DNA of 41,093 bases from Indiicoccus explosivorum (GTDB lineage Bacteria > Bacillota > Bacilli > Bacillales_A > Planococcaceae). Positions 8,356 through 16,780 of this stretch are shown here, one piece after another. The translations under genes were made by a program, and so were the position numbers. Below the pieces are notes generated by a model. It saw nothing but the letters and a program-made list of their open reading frames with translations, had not been told where the DNA came from and searched no databases. The DNA lies in the NCBI RefSeq assembly GCF_002167005.1, contig NZ_NHTN01000059.1:1-41093 (forward strand). The letters are read 5' to 3'. The stretch's first letter is position 1; every line of letters starts with the position of its first letter.

Positions 8356-8640
8356 TTGTTAAGACCATTGGGAGATCGTGTTGTTATCGAGCTCGTCGAA
8401 GCGGAAGAGAAAACTTCCAGCGGAATCGTCCTGCCGGGTTCGGCTCAGGAAAAGCCGCAGGAGGGCAAAGTGATCGCCGTCGGCGCAGGTGCGCTGCTGG
8501 ACAACGGTCAGCGCGGTGAAATGGAAGTCAAAGAAGGCGACCGCATCATTTTCTCGAAGTATGCTGGGACTGAAGTGAAATCGGAAGGCAAAGAATATCT
8601 CGTCTTGCGCGAAAGCGACATTCTGGCAGTAATCGGATAA
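8356..8640 (+). CDS. groES: Co-chaperonin GroES
   Basis: GroES is the heptameric lid of the GroEL folding chamber. The 94-residue protein reads [15 protein letters not shown] at its start, then has the mobile loop [17 protein letters not shown] (residues 17-33) and the C-terminal [19 protein letters not shown]. The start is TTG at 8356, because AGGAGG at 8341-8346 is 9 bases upstream and the length then equals that of B. subtilis GroES. A longer reading frame from 8311 would start inside the CIRCE element. It is cotranscribed with groEL, 31 bases downstream. Confidence 0.98.
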   Translation: MLRPLGDRVVIELVEAEEKTSSGIVLPGSAQEKPQEGKVIAVGAGALLDNGQRGEMEVKEGDRIIFSKYAGTEVKSEGKEYLVLRESDILAVIG

Positions 8641-8668
8641 TCCATTTTATCGAGACAGGAGGAATTGA

Positions 8669-10300
<1,632 letters not shown>

Positions 10301-10308
10301 GGTGAAAT

Positions 10309-10346
10309 GCTGAAACCTTGATACACCAAGGTTTCAGCGTTTTTTT
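10309..10346 (+). terminator. groESL terminator
   Basis: CTGAAACCTT (10310-10319), loop GATACACC, AAGGTTTCAG (10328-10337) and a seven-T run. A second, weaker hairpin (AGCCTTCTGC/GCAGGAGGCT, 10404-10430) with TTTT follows. Confidence 0.93.
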
Positions 10347-10552
10347 ATGGAAAAAACACAGCAGGAGTCGGAGAAATTACCGATGTGAGGAAAACTTCAA
10401 CAGAGCCTTCTGCCATAACAGCAGGAGGCTTTTAGTGTGTCGAAAATTTAGAGATTTTGTGTATTTACCAGAAATATCAATTATAATTTCCTTCTTGGAA
10501 ATTACTATGATACGTTTAGGGAGTAATACAAAAAAGAAGGAGGATGACAGCC

Positions 10553-12277
10553 TTGAAGAAGTTTTTAGCTGTACTTGTCGTATTGCTGGTGTTCAGCGGA
10601 ACTCTTGCATCAACGTCTTCAGCTGCCGGATTCCCGGATGTAAATGAAGACGACCGGTTCTACGATGAAATCATGTATTTGACGGGCGAATCCATCATCA
10701 ACGGATTCCCGGATGGGACTTTCCAGCCGAAAGGGGATGTAACCCGCGCCCAGGCAGCCATTATGATCGGCCGGGCCTTAGGTTATGACGGAACTCAGCA
10801 GGATACAGCGTTCCCGGACGTTGATGCGGATGTGAGAGCCAGTGGTTATATTGCAGCGCTGACAGAAGCAGGCATCATCAATGGGTATCCGGACGGTACA
10901 TATCGCCCCGGTGATGTGGTGACCCGCGCTGAAATGGCAATTTTCCTGCACCGTGCATTTGTCTCTGAAGAATACGAAGGGACCGAGGATTTCAGCGATG
11001 TCGCACCTGGAATGCGCTCATTCGAAGCAATTGCGGATCTTCAGTCACTTGGCATAGCCGGCGGATACCCGGACGGGACATTCCGACCGGATGTGGAACT
11101 TAACCGCGAGCAGTTTGCCGCATTTATGGCACGTGCGGTGAATCCTGATGTATTTGCTCTGGCAGACGTCACAGGCGAACTGGATGTGACGTTCCTGGAA
11201 GTCGGTCAGGGCGATGCGATCCTGATCGAGTATCCGAACGGAGAAGTTGCATTGGTGGATGCCGGACGTTACGGCACAGTCATTGATGCAGCGCTTCAAG
11301 CAGCAGGGGTGACACAGATTGATACGTTTATCGCGACACACCCTGACGCCGACCATATCGGCGGAGCAGCACACGTTATCGAGAATTACGGCGTAACGCA
11401 CGTCGTGGATAGCGGACAGGTCCATACGACTGAAGTATTTGCGGATTACCTGGCAGCTGTGGATTCATCCGGCGCCACATTCGAGACTGCGGAAATCGGA
11501 GACGATGTATCGGGTGATTCGTCTGTTGAAGCGGAAGTTCTGGCTGTGGATGATGCTGCATCTGATTTTAACGAGGGATCGATCGTAATCATGCTTTCGC
11601 ATGGCAACAATGATTTCTTGCTGACAGGGGATGCTGAAGCGACAACGGAAGCGGAGCTTGTGGCGAATTATGATCTGGATGCTGAAGTGCTGAAAGTAGG
11701 CCATCACGGATCAGATTCCAGCACAACGCAAGCTTTCGTTAATGAAGTGGATCCGGAACTCGCCGTGATTTCTGTCGGTGAAAATTCATACGGACATCCG
11801 ACCCAGGAAGTCGTGAACCGGCTGCTGAACGCCGGCGCTGAAGTCATCAGCACAATGGATGGTACGGTGGTCGTGGAGAGCGACGGCAATTCGCTTTATG
11901 TCGCTCAGCTTGACTCACCGACCGACGGAGGCATTACGCCGCCACCGCCGAAGCCGCCAGTTGACGAGACGACGCACGCACCGCAAATCGTCGGAAAGAA
12001 CTTAGAGACGGAAACTGTAACCATTCAGAATACAGGTTCTGTCGATGTCGATATGACTGGGTGGACGCTGCTGAGTGTCGAGGGCAATCAGCTCTATACA
12101 TTCCCGGCAGGCTATATCCTGAGAGCCGGTTACAGCGTGAATATCAATGCCGGCCGGAACTCTGTCCACAATCCGCCGAGCGATCTGGAGTGGTCTGATG
12201 CCTACATCTGGAACAACGATGGCGATGAAGCGGAACTGTATGATCCGGCGGGCGTCCTTATTTCTGAACGCCCATAA
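10553..12277 (+). CDS. Secreted SLH - ComEC-like metallo-beta-lactamase - lamin-tail-domain protein
   Basis: This is a three-part exported protein of 574 residues. The N-terminal signal peptide (MKKFLAVLVVLLVFSGTLA...SSAA, about 1-26) is followed by three S-layer-homology repeats at about 27-77, 86-136 and 146-196 (each with the NGFPDGTF/NGYPDGTY type turn). They would anchor it to the cell wall. A metallo-beta-lactamase domain at 210-455 has HPDADH (263-268), TGD (about 358-360) and GHHGSD (383-388), as in the nuclease domain of ComEC/Rec2. After a proline-rich linker (PPPPKPP) a lamin-tail (LTD) beta-sandwich ends the protein. The start is TTG at 10553, 9 bases after AAGGAGG; an ATG at 10544 abuts that site. 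LTD and ComEC-like MBL domains suggest action on extracellular DNA or phosphoesters, which is inference. A TATAAT at 10482-10487 may be its -10. Confidence 0.88.
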   Translation: MKKFLAVLVVLLVFSGTLASTSSAAGFPDVNEDDRFYDEIMYLTGESIINGFPDGTFQPKGDVTRAQAAIMIGRALGYDGTQQDTAFPDVDADVRASGYIAALTEAGIINGYPDGTYRPGDVVTRAEMAIFLHRAFVSEEYEGTEDFSDVAPGMRSFEAIADLQSLGIAGGYPDGTFRPDVELNREQFAAFMARAVNPDVFALADVTGELDVTFLEVGQGDAILIEYPNGEVALVDAGRYGTVIDAALQAAGVTQIDTFIATHPDADHIGGAAHVIENYGVTHVVDSGQVHTTEVFADYLAAVDSSGATFETAEIGDDVSGDSSVEAEVLAVDDAASDFNEGSIVIMLSHGNNDFLLTGDAEATTEAELVANYDLDAEVLKVGHHGSDSSTTQAFVNEVDPELAVISVGENSYGHPTQEVVNRLLNAGAEVISTMDGTVVVESDGNSLYVAQLDSPTDGGITPPPPKPPVDETTHAPQIVGKNLETETVTIQNTGSVDVDMTGWTLLSVEGNQLYTFPAGYILRAGYSVNINAGRNSVHNPPSDLEWSDAYIWNNDGDEAELYDPAGVLISERP

Positions 12278-12290
12278 GGGAGGCTTTTGA

Positions 12291-12536
12291 ATGAAGGACG
12301 GGAAGTACACCATCGATTCCATCGAGGATGGCATTGTACGTCTCCTTTACCGGGAGGACGAGTACGACGAGGAGTATCTGAATGTTTCCGAATTCCCGAT
12401 TGATATCGAGGAGGGATTGATTGTGGAGGTTAAAACAAAGAATGACCGGTACATTATCCAGCCTCTGTATCAGGAGACGGAGCAGCGGAAAAAACAGATG
12501 CGCGGCATAATGGAGAAACTGAAGAAACGGAAATGA
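12291..12536 (+). CDS. DUF3006 domain-containing protein
   Basis: The protein has 81 residues, is cytoplasmic, and is acidic in its N-terminal half and strongly basic at the end (KLKKRK). The pattern YTIDSIEDGIVRLLYRED...EFPIDIEEGLIVEV is that of DUF3006, a small beta-rich domain often encoded beside ComEC-like metallo-beta-lactamase proteins in Bacillota. Here the start is only 13 bases after the SLH-MBL-LTD gene, with GGGAGG before the ATG, so the pair is very likely cotranscribed. The function is unknown. No signal peptide is present, although its partner is secreted. Confidence 0.85.
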   Translation: MKDGKYTIDSIEDGIVRLLYREDEYDEEYLNVSEFPIDIEEGLIVEVKTKNDRYIIQPLYQETEQRKKQMRGIMEKLKKRK

Positions 12537-12537
12537 C

Positions 12538-12576
12538 TAAAGCCCTCTGCCTATGCGGCAGGGGCTTTAGTTGCTT
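12538..12576 (+). terminator. Probable terminator after the DUF3006 gene
   Basis: CTAAAGCCC...CTGCC pairs with GGCAG...GGGCTTTAG around a 5-base loop, with one imperfect position. The following TTGCTTT is only a weak T-tract. Confidence 0.55.
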
Positions 12577-12599
12577 TAAGAAAAGGGGAGGTCAATCAG

Positions 12600-12628
12600 T
12601 TGACTGTATACGGTATGGGGTATATGAT
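12600..12628 (+). promoter_or_regulatory. Promoter of the methyltransferase gene with an embedded CstR-like operator
   Basis: TTGACT (12600-12605) and TATGAT (12623-12628) are spaced by exactly 17 bases. The spacer is filled by ATACGGTATGGGGTAT (12608-12623), which matches the operators of the sulfur island except for the two bases CC to GG in the left arm. The position between the boxes is where a repressor would block RNA polymerase. Confidence 0.65.
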
Positions 12629-12743
12629 TGAGCCAATCTCCGCCATACTGCTTAAGTTAAAGTGGAATTCGGCAGAAAACGCGGGGATATTCCAGCAGTG
12701 ACTGATGAAGAAGGAAAAGAAAATCTGAAAGGGTGTGCGTACG

Positions 12744-13391
12744 TTGATTCAAAAACGGACAGATCCAGCCCGAGCCCATGTTTTATTGAGCGAAGAACGG
12801 AAAATGTTGCTCCCGCCCGATTCGATTATTGACCAGCTGGCGCTTCTTCCGACGGACCGGGTGCTCGAATTGGGAGCGGGAAACGGCTATTTTACCCTTC
12901 CTTTGGCCAGGCGGAATCCGGAAACAGTGATTGCCGCCGACATCCAGCCTGAGATGATTGAGCTGCTGAAGCGGCAGGCGGAAAAAGAAGGGCTGAAGAA
13001 CATTCAGTATGTAGAGGGCAACTTGGAAGAACTCCCGCTCGGGAACGGCACGGCTGATAAGATTTTCGCCGCTTTTTCCATCCATGAGGCGGATGATCTG
13101 AATCGTGCAATTCAGGAAGCGAAACGGATCTTGAAACCTGCGGGTCAACTGATGATCATCGAATGGGAAGCTGCGATGACAGAAAACGGGCCGCCATTTT
13201 TGGGGAAAATCCCGATTGAGGAAATTGTTCCGGTTCTGCAGCTGAACGGATTCGATGTGACGGTGAAGCACTTGAATCCCATTCATTATGCGATTCATGC
13301 AGTGCCTGCTGAAGAAGGGATTCTCCGGCAGAAACTGTGCAGGGATTCGTTCCGGTCGAAGGAAGCGGACTGCTTTAGAAAGCTTAGTTAG
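12744..13391 (+). CDS. Class I SAM-dependent methyltransferase
   Basis: The product is a 215-residue UbiE/methyltransferase-type enzyme. SAM motif I is VLELGAGNGYFTLP (about residues 41-54), followed by IAADIQPEMIE (motif II acid) and the post-motif II AFSIHEADDLNRAIQEAKRILKPAGQLMIIEW. The start is TTG at 12744, about 10 bases after AAAGGG; an in-frame GTG at 12735 would be too close. The substrate cannot be read from the sequence. Its promoter carries an operator like those of the persulfide genes, so a sulfur or thiol acceptor is a reasonable guess, not a finding. The DUF302 gene follows after 105 bases without an evident terminator. Confidence 0.85.
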   Translation: MIQKRTDPARAHVLLSEERKMLLPPDSIIDQLALLPTDRVLELGAGNGYFTLPLARRNPETVIAADIQPEMIELLKRQAEKEGLKNIQYVEGNLEELPLGNGTADKIFAAFSIHEADDLNRAIQEAKRILKPAGQLMIIEWEAAMTENGPPFLGKIPIEEIVPVLQLNGFDVTVKHLNPIHYAIHAVPAEEGILRQKLCRDSFRSKEADCFRKLS

Positions 13392-13496
13392 CCTAGCGGG
13401 AATCGATTCTGCAGCTGCAACGGATGTTTTTTTAGTCCGCTGACTGGGGAAAGAAATAGTGGTGAATTTATTCAAAACAAGAAAGAAGGGTGACAA

Positions 13497-13880
13497 ATGT
13501 TTCATTACACAGTAGAAACAACGAAAAGTAAGGATGTAGCTGTCCGTACGCTTGAAGAGAATTTAAAGGAAGAAAAGTTCGGCGTCCTCTGGAATTTTGA
13601 CCTGACGGCGAAGCTGCAGGAAAAAGGAGAAGATTTCAATACACCATTCACAGTGCTTGAAGTGTGTAATCCTCAGGAAGCGAATAAAGTGCTGTCTGAA
13701 GAACTGCTGGTCGGTTACTTCCTGCCGTGCAAAATCGTCGTGTATGAAGATGGCGATACAACGAAAATCGGAATGCCCAAGCCGACTGCGCTCATCGACA
13801 TGGTGGAGAATGATAAACTGAAGGTGATTGCGCAAGACATCGAACAGCGATTAAAAGAGTGTATTGACAAGTCGGTATAA
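13497..13880 (+). CDS. DUF302 domain-containing protein
   Basis: The protein has 127 residues, is cytoplasmic, and has a DUF302-like alpha-beta fold: YTVETTKSKDVAVRTLEENLKEEKFGVL at the start, then FTVLEVCNPQEANKVLSEELLVGYFLPCKIVVYEDGDTTKIGMPKPTALIDMV. Two cysteines are present in the core (in EVCNP and LPCKI) and one near the end. DUF302 proteins often lie beside thiol-oxidation and sulfurtransferase genes, but no reaction is known to me. AAGAAGGG precedes the ATG by 6 bases. No operator was seen directly upstream, so it is probably read from the methyltransferase promoter. An operator-like site follows it. Confidence 0.85.
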   Translation: MFHYTVETTKSKDVAVRTLEENLKEEKFGVLWNFDLTAKLQEKGEDFNTPFTVLEVCNPQEANKVLSEELLVGYFLPCKIVVYEDGDTTKIGMPKPTALIDMVENDKLKVIAQDIEQRLKECIDKSV

Positions 13881-13915
13881 TTTTTTTGAAACTGAAATAC
13901 CCCTATAGGTAACAA
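13881..13915 (+). promoter_or_regulatory. CstR-type operator 1 with possible promoter
   Basis: ATACCCCTATAGGTAA at 13897-13912 follows a seven-T run by 9 bases. TTGAAA at 13886-13891 and TAACAA at 13910-13915 could serve as a promoter with 18-base spacing. No confident gene starts right after it; a 14-codon frame at 13927 is the only nearby one. Confidence 0.6.
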
Positions 13916-14013
13916 GGCTGATAGAAATGCTTGGGTTTTATTCTGACGAAGACGCCTGGCAAACGAAGTGAAAAAATGGAGGTTCTCTTTAGCGGAGCAA
14001 AATACTTGCTTGC

Positions 14014-14032
14014 ATACCCAAAGGGGTATAAT
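14014..14032 (+). promoter_or_regulatory. CstR-type operator 2 overlapping the cstR -10 box
   Basis: ATACCCAAAGGGGTAT (14014-14029) is a near-perfect inverted repeat and overlaps TATAAT at 14027-14032. It predicts autorepression of the regulator gene 50 bases downstream. Confidence 0.8.
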
Positions 14033-14082
14033 ATGGAGGATGTAAGCAAGAGATTCTACTTTAAAAAGGAGAACGATTATAA

Positions 14083-14343
14083 ATGCAGTACGATAAAAAG
14101 GTCGAAAACCGGCTGAAACGGATTGAAGGCCAAATTCGCGGCGTGCTCCAGATGATGGAGAAAGAAGGCGATTGCCGTGATGTGGTCATGCAGCTGTCAG
14201 CTATCCGAAGTGCGGTGGACCGTACGATCGGCGTCATCGTCAGTGAGAACTTGGAACAGTGTGTGCGTGAAAGTGTGGAAAGCGGGAAAGACACCGATAA
14301 AGTTGTGAAGGAAGCTGTGGAACTGCTCGTCCGAAGCAGATGA
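14083..14343 (+). CDS. cstR: CsoR/RcnR-family persulfide-sensing repressor CstR
   Basis: An 86-residue all-helical CsoR-family repressor. The N-terminal MQYDKKVENRLKRIEGQIRGVL is the DNA-contact and dimer helix. Cysteines occur only at C31 (GDCRDVV) and C60 (ENLEQCV). Copper-sensing CsoR has a His-Cys pair near the second site; here the residue at that place is Asn (SENLEQC), as in Staphylococcus aureus CstR, which senses persulfides by linking C31 and C60. AAGGAG precedes the ATG by about 11 bases. B. subtilis yrkD is a likely counterpart. It should repress the surrounding operon through the ATACCC sites, including its own promoter. Confidence 0.9.
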   Translation: MQYDKKVENRLKRIEGQIRGVLQMMEKEGDCRDVVMQLSAIRSAVDRTIGVIVSENLEQCVRESVESGKDTDKVVKEAVELLVRSR

Positions 14344-14346
14344 TCG

Positions 14347-14382
14347 AATCCGTCAGCCATCATCGTTGACGGATTTGGTTTT
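14347..14382 (+). terminator. Probable terminator after cstR
   Basis: AATCCGTCA (14347-14355) pairs with TGACGGATT (14367-14375), followed by a broken T-tract (TGGTTTTG). Confidence 0.6.
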
Positions 14383-14392
14383 GCCTGATAGT

Positions 14393-14408
14393 ATACCCCA
14401 GTAGGTAT
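14393..14408 (+). promoter_or_regulatory. CstR-type operator 3
   Basis: ATACCCCAGTAGGTAT is an inverted repeat of the island's 16-bp type, the first of two sites before the dsrE-like gene. Confidence 0.8.
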
Positions 14409-14431
14409 GAGTTTGCTGCGGTAAGGCGGAT

Positions 14432-14470
14432 TATTTTTTTTGACTCATAATATACCCCTGGTGGTATAAG
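14432..14470 (+). promoter_or_regulatory. CstR-type operator 4 within the promoter of the sulfurtransferase operon
   Basis: ATACCCCTGGTGGTAT (14452-14467) lies 10 bases after a T-run that ends in TTGACT (14440-14445, -35-like). TATAAG at 14465-14470 could be the -10. The dsrE-like gene starts 17 bases later. The centre-to-centre distance to operator 3 is 59 bp. Confidence 0.75.
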
Positions 14471-14486
14471 TAGAAGGAGAATCGAA

Positions 14487-14966
14487 ATGGAACAAAAAAA
14501 GACGACCAATATCATCCTCTTCAGTGGGGATTACGATAAAGCGATGGCTGCGTACATCATCGCGAATGGAGCGGCGGCTTATGATCATGAAGTCACCATC
14601 TTCCATACATTCTGGGGACTGAATGCGCTGCGGAAGGACCATCCGCCGGAACTGAAAAAAGGGTTCCTGGAACGGCAATTCGCCAGGATGATGCCGCGAG
14701 GCGCGGATAAATTGCCGTTATCGAAACTGAACATGAACGGCATGGGCCCGAAGATGATCAAACAAGTCATCAGGAAGCACAATGCCATGACCTTGCCGCA
14801 ACTGGTTGAAATGGCGCGGGAGCAGGACATCAACCTGGTGGCGTGCACGATGACGATGGATCTACTCGGTCTCCAGCAGGAGGAATTGCTGGATGACATC
14901 ACTTATGCAGGTGTCGCGGCATACCTTGCGGATGCGGAAGACGGAAACGTCAACCTGTTTATTTAA
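14487..14966 (+). CDS. DsrE/DsrF-like sulfur-carrier protein (YrkE-like)
   Basis: The protein has 159 residues and belongs to the DsrE/DsrF/DsrH-like family (peroxiredoxin-like Rossmann subunits that carry persulfide sulfur). The conserved cysteine is C120 in LVACTMTMDLLG. The N-terminus NIILFSGDYDKAMAAYIIANGAAAYDHEVTIF forms the first beta-alpha unit. Compared with the second DsrE protein of the operon it has an insertion of about 30 residues after residue 50, rich in basic and methionine residues. AGAAGGAGA precedes the ATG. It is the first gene after operators 3 and 4. By family analogy it accepts sulfane sulfur from rhodanese or TusA partners. Confidence 0.9.
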   Translation: MEQKKTTNIILFSGDYDKAMAAYIIANGAAAYDHEVTIFHTFWGLNALRKDHPPELKKGFLERQFARMMPRGADKLPLSKLNMNGMGPKMIKQVIRKHNAMTLPQLVEMAREQDINLVACTMTMDLLGLQQEELLDDITYAGVAAYLADAEDGNVNLFI

Positions 14967-14986
14967 TAAAAGAAAAGAGGGATTGA

Positions 14987-15349
14987 ATGGAGATCCTAAG
15001 CTGGGTAATGATCGGTGCACTCGCTGTCTGGCTGATCTATAAAATGATCGGGCCGGCAAAAGGAATGCCTTCTGTAACGACAGATGAAGTGAAACCGATG
15101 CTGAAGACGAAAGGCATACAGTTCATCGACGTACGGACGCCGGGCGAATACCGGGCGAATGGGCTGAAGGCATTCAAAAACATCCCGCTGAACGAACTTC
15201 CGAGGCGGCTCGATGAGCTCGATCGCGATAAAGAAACTTATATCATCTGCCAGAGCGGCGCGCGGAGCAGCCGGGCATGCGCTATCTTAAAAAAGAATGG
15301 ATTCAGCCAAGTGACGAATATCAGAGGCGGCATGGGTACATGGCGCTGA
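14987..15349 (+). CDS. Membrane-anchored rhodanese-like protein
   Basis: The protein has 120 residues. A single hydrophobic segment at about 4-22 (ILSWVMIGALAVWLIYKMI) is followed by one rhodanese domain with FIDVRTPGEY (46-55) and the active loop CQSGARS (C88-S94). The loop length of six residues is that of a sulfurtransferase rather than a Cdc25 phosphatase. The catalytic domain should face the cytoplasm if the N-terminus is outside. It would take sulfane sulfur at C88 and pass it on. It starts 20 bases after the DsrE gene, with AGAGGGA before the ATG. Confidence 0.93.
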   Translation: MEILSWVMIGALAVWLIYKMIGPAKGMPSVTTDEVKPMLKTKGIQFIDVRTPGEYRANGLKAFKNIPLNELPRRLDELDRDKETYIICQSGARSSRACAILKKNGFSQVTNIRGGMGTWR

Positions 15350-15372
15350 TCAGCAACAGGAGGAGAACGGAC

Positions 15373-15669
15373 ATGAAAGAAATGACACCGCAGGAAGTAC
15401 AGGCGTATCTGGAGAAAAATCCGGAAGCATCAGTGATCGATGTCCGGGAAGCGGCGGAAGTCCGGGCCGGCAAGATCCCGCAGGCGGTGAACATCCCGCT
15501 CGGTCTGATTGAGTTCCGGAAACAGGAGCTCGATCAATCGAAGGAACATATCCTCGTTTGCCGTTCCGGCAACCGGAGCGGAATGGCAGGACTGTACTTG
15601 GAGGGCTATGGCTTTGAGGTTATTAACATGACGGGCGGTATGCTCGAATGGGACGGCCCAACTGAATAA
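15373..15669 (+). CDS. Rhodanese-like sulfurtransferase
   Basis: A 98-residue single-domain rhodanese. VIDVREAAEVRAGKIPQAVNIPL forms the first half and the active loop is CRSGNRS (C63-S69), followed by TGGMLEW. I chose ATG at 15373 since AGGAGG at 15358-15363 is 9 bases upstream and the family N-terminus (EMTPQEVQAYL) begins here; the longer in-frame start at 15277 would overlap the previous gene. It lacks the membrane anchor of the preceding rhodanese, so the operon supplies both a bound and a soluble form. Role: transfer of sulfane sulfur to thiol acceptors. Confidence 0.93.
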   Translation: MKEMTPQEVQAYLEKNPEASVIDVREAAEVRAGKIPQAVNIPLGLIEFRKQELDQSKEHILVCRSGNRSGMAGLYLEGYGFEVINMTGGMLEWDGPTE

Positions 15670-15680
15670 GATATGATGAT

Positions 15681-15716
15681 ATTTTTTTAAATCAAAATAT
15701 ACCCGTAGAGGTAAAT
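15681..15716 (+). promoter_or_regulatory. CstR-type operator 5, internal to the operon
   Basis: ATACCCGTAGAGGTAA (15699-15714) lies 10 bases after a seven-T run and directly before the GGAGG of the tusA-rhodanese gene. It has the same T-run/10-base layout as operators 4 and 6. Confidence 0.75.
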
Positions 15717-15728
15717 GGAGGGTTTACG

Positions 15729-16298
15729 ATGATTCAGACAGATAAAGTGCTTGATGCGAAAGGGCTTGCCTGCCCGATGCCGATTGTGCGGACAAAAAAG
15801 GCGATGAAGGAACTCGCGCCAGGTCAAGTGATTGAAGTACAGGCGACGGATAAAGGATCGCTTGCGGATATTAAGGCGTGGGCGAAATCAAGCGGTCACC
15901 AATACCTTGGCACGACAGAAGAAGGGGATGTGCTGAAGCATTACCTCCGCAAAGCGAGCGAAACGGAAGAACAAGAAGAAAAACAGTTCCCGCATACGGT
16001 GACGAATGACGACCTGCAGGATCAGCTGTCCCGGAAAGATGTCCTTGTAGTGGACGTACGGGAGCCGGCGGAATACGCATTCGGCCATATTCCGGGCGCC
16101 GTTTCCATTCCGCTCGGCGAACTGGACAGCCGTGCAGGCGAACTGGAAAAGGATAAAGAGATCATTGTTATCTGCCGGACCGGCAACCGAAGCGATTTTG
16201 CCGCAAAGCAGCTCGCAGACAGCGGATTCAGCCGCGTCAAAAATGCCGCAGACGGCATGACCCAATGGAATGGCCCGACGGAACAAAACGAAGCGTAA
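15729..16298 (+). CDS. TusA-rhodanese fusion sulfurtransferase (YrkF-like)
   Basis: A 189-residue two-domain protein. Residues 1-75 are a TusA-type sulfur carrier with the invariant CPMP motif (C15 in GLACPMP) and ATDKGSLADIKAW. After a charged linker (EEQEEKQ) residues 90-185 form a rhodanese with VVDVREPAEY and active loop CRTGNRS (C149-S155). Having both the carrier cysteine and the donor cysteine in one chain would allow internal sulfur transfer. Domain order and neighbourhood match B. subtilis YrkF. It starts 12 bases after operator 5. Confidence 0.95.
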   Translation: MIQTDKVLDAKGLACPMPIVRTKKAMKELAPGQVIEVQATDKGSLADIKAWAKSSGHQYLGTTEEGDVLKHYLRKASETEEQEEKQFPHTVTNDDLQDQLSRKDVLVVDVREPAEYAFGHIPGAVSIPLGELDSRAGELEKDKEIIVICRTGNRSDFAAKQLADSGFSRVKNAADGMTQWNGPTEQNEA

Positions 16299-16334
16299 AA
16301 TCAAGAAACTAAACAATAGCGGGAGGAATTCAGC

Positions 16335-16730
16335 ATGGCAGGAAAAACAGCAATCATTGCATCAAACGGGACGTTATTCGATGCGTACAAGGTATACAAT
16401 ATCGCGACGGCGGCAGCGGCGAGCGATCACGAGGTCGCCATTTTCTTCACATTCGAAGGACTGAACCTCATTAATAAGGAAGCATACAGCCAATTGGCGA
16501 TGCCTGAAGGCAAAGAAGGGATCGCGGAGGGGTTCAAGAAAGCGAATGTGCCCGCAATTCCGGAACTGGTGGAAATGGCACAGGAGCTGGGTGTGCGGTT
16601 CATCGGCTGTCAGATGACGATGGATGTATTGGGACTGGAGCAGGAAGCGTTTGTTGACGGCATTGAAGTCGGCGGTGCAGTGACGTTCCTGGAATTCGCA
16701 AAAGATGCGGATGTCACGCTGACGTTTTAA
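16335..16730 (+). CDS. DsrE/DsrF-like sulfur-carrier protein, second copy
   Basis: A 131-residue DsrE-like protein. TAIIASNGTLFDAYKVYNIATAAAASDHEV is the first beta-alpha unit and the reactive cysteine is C92 in FIGCQMTMDVLG. It is clearly a paralog of the first DsrE protein of the operon (shared AxxYxxATAAAAxDHEVxIF and CxMTMDxLGL), but shorter and without the basic insertion. GGGAGG precedes the ATG by 9 bases. It follows the TusA-rhodanese gene by 36 bases. Expected to bind a persulfide at C92 and exchange it with TusA or rhodanese domains. Confidence 0.92.
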   Translation: MAGKTAIIASNGTLFDAYKVYNIATAAAASDHEVAIFFTFEGLNLINKEAYSQLAMPEGKEGIAEGFKKANVPAIPELVEMAQELGVRFIGCQMTMDVLGLEQEAFVDGIEVGGAVTFLEFAKDADVTLTF

Positions 16731-16741
16731 GCAGGATAAAA

Positions 16742-16773
16742 TTTTTTAACGGATAATATACCCGGGGAGGTAA
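16742..16773 (+). promoter_or_regulatory. CstR-type operator 6 overlapping a ribosome site
   Basis: ATACCCGGGGAGGTAA (16758-16773) follows a six-T run by 10 bases. The GGGGAGG inside it is also the Shine-Dalgarno of the next gene, whose ATG is at 16781. Confidence 0.75.
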
Positions 16774-16780
16774 TTGAGAT

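Noticed and set aside
12600-12701. A 33-codon frame from TTG 12600 with a good GGGGAGG site
   Set aside because: Its start codon is the -35 box and its sixth to ninth codons cover the -10 and operator of the methyltransferase promoter. The peptide resembles nothing I know, so a promoter is the simpler reading.
13931-14116. A 61-residue frame running through the cstR promoter
   Set aside because: It overlaps operator 2, the TATAAT and the start of cstR, has no ribosome site and looks like chance. A 14-codon frame at 13927 is also too weak.
14083-14343. Copper sensor CsoR
   Set aside because: The histidine ligand of the Cys-His-Cys site is Asn here, and the context is sulfur, not copper genes.
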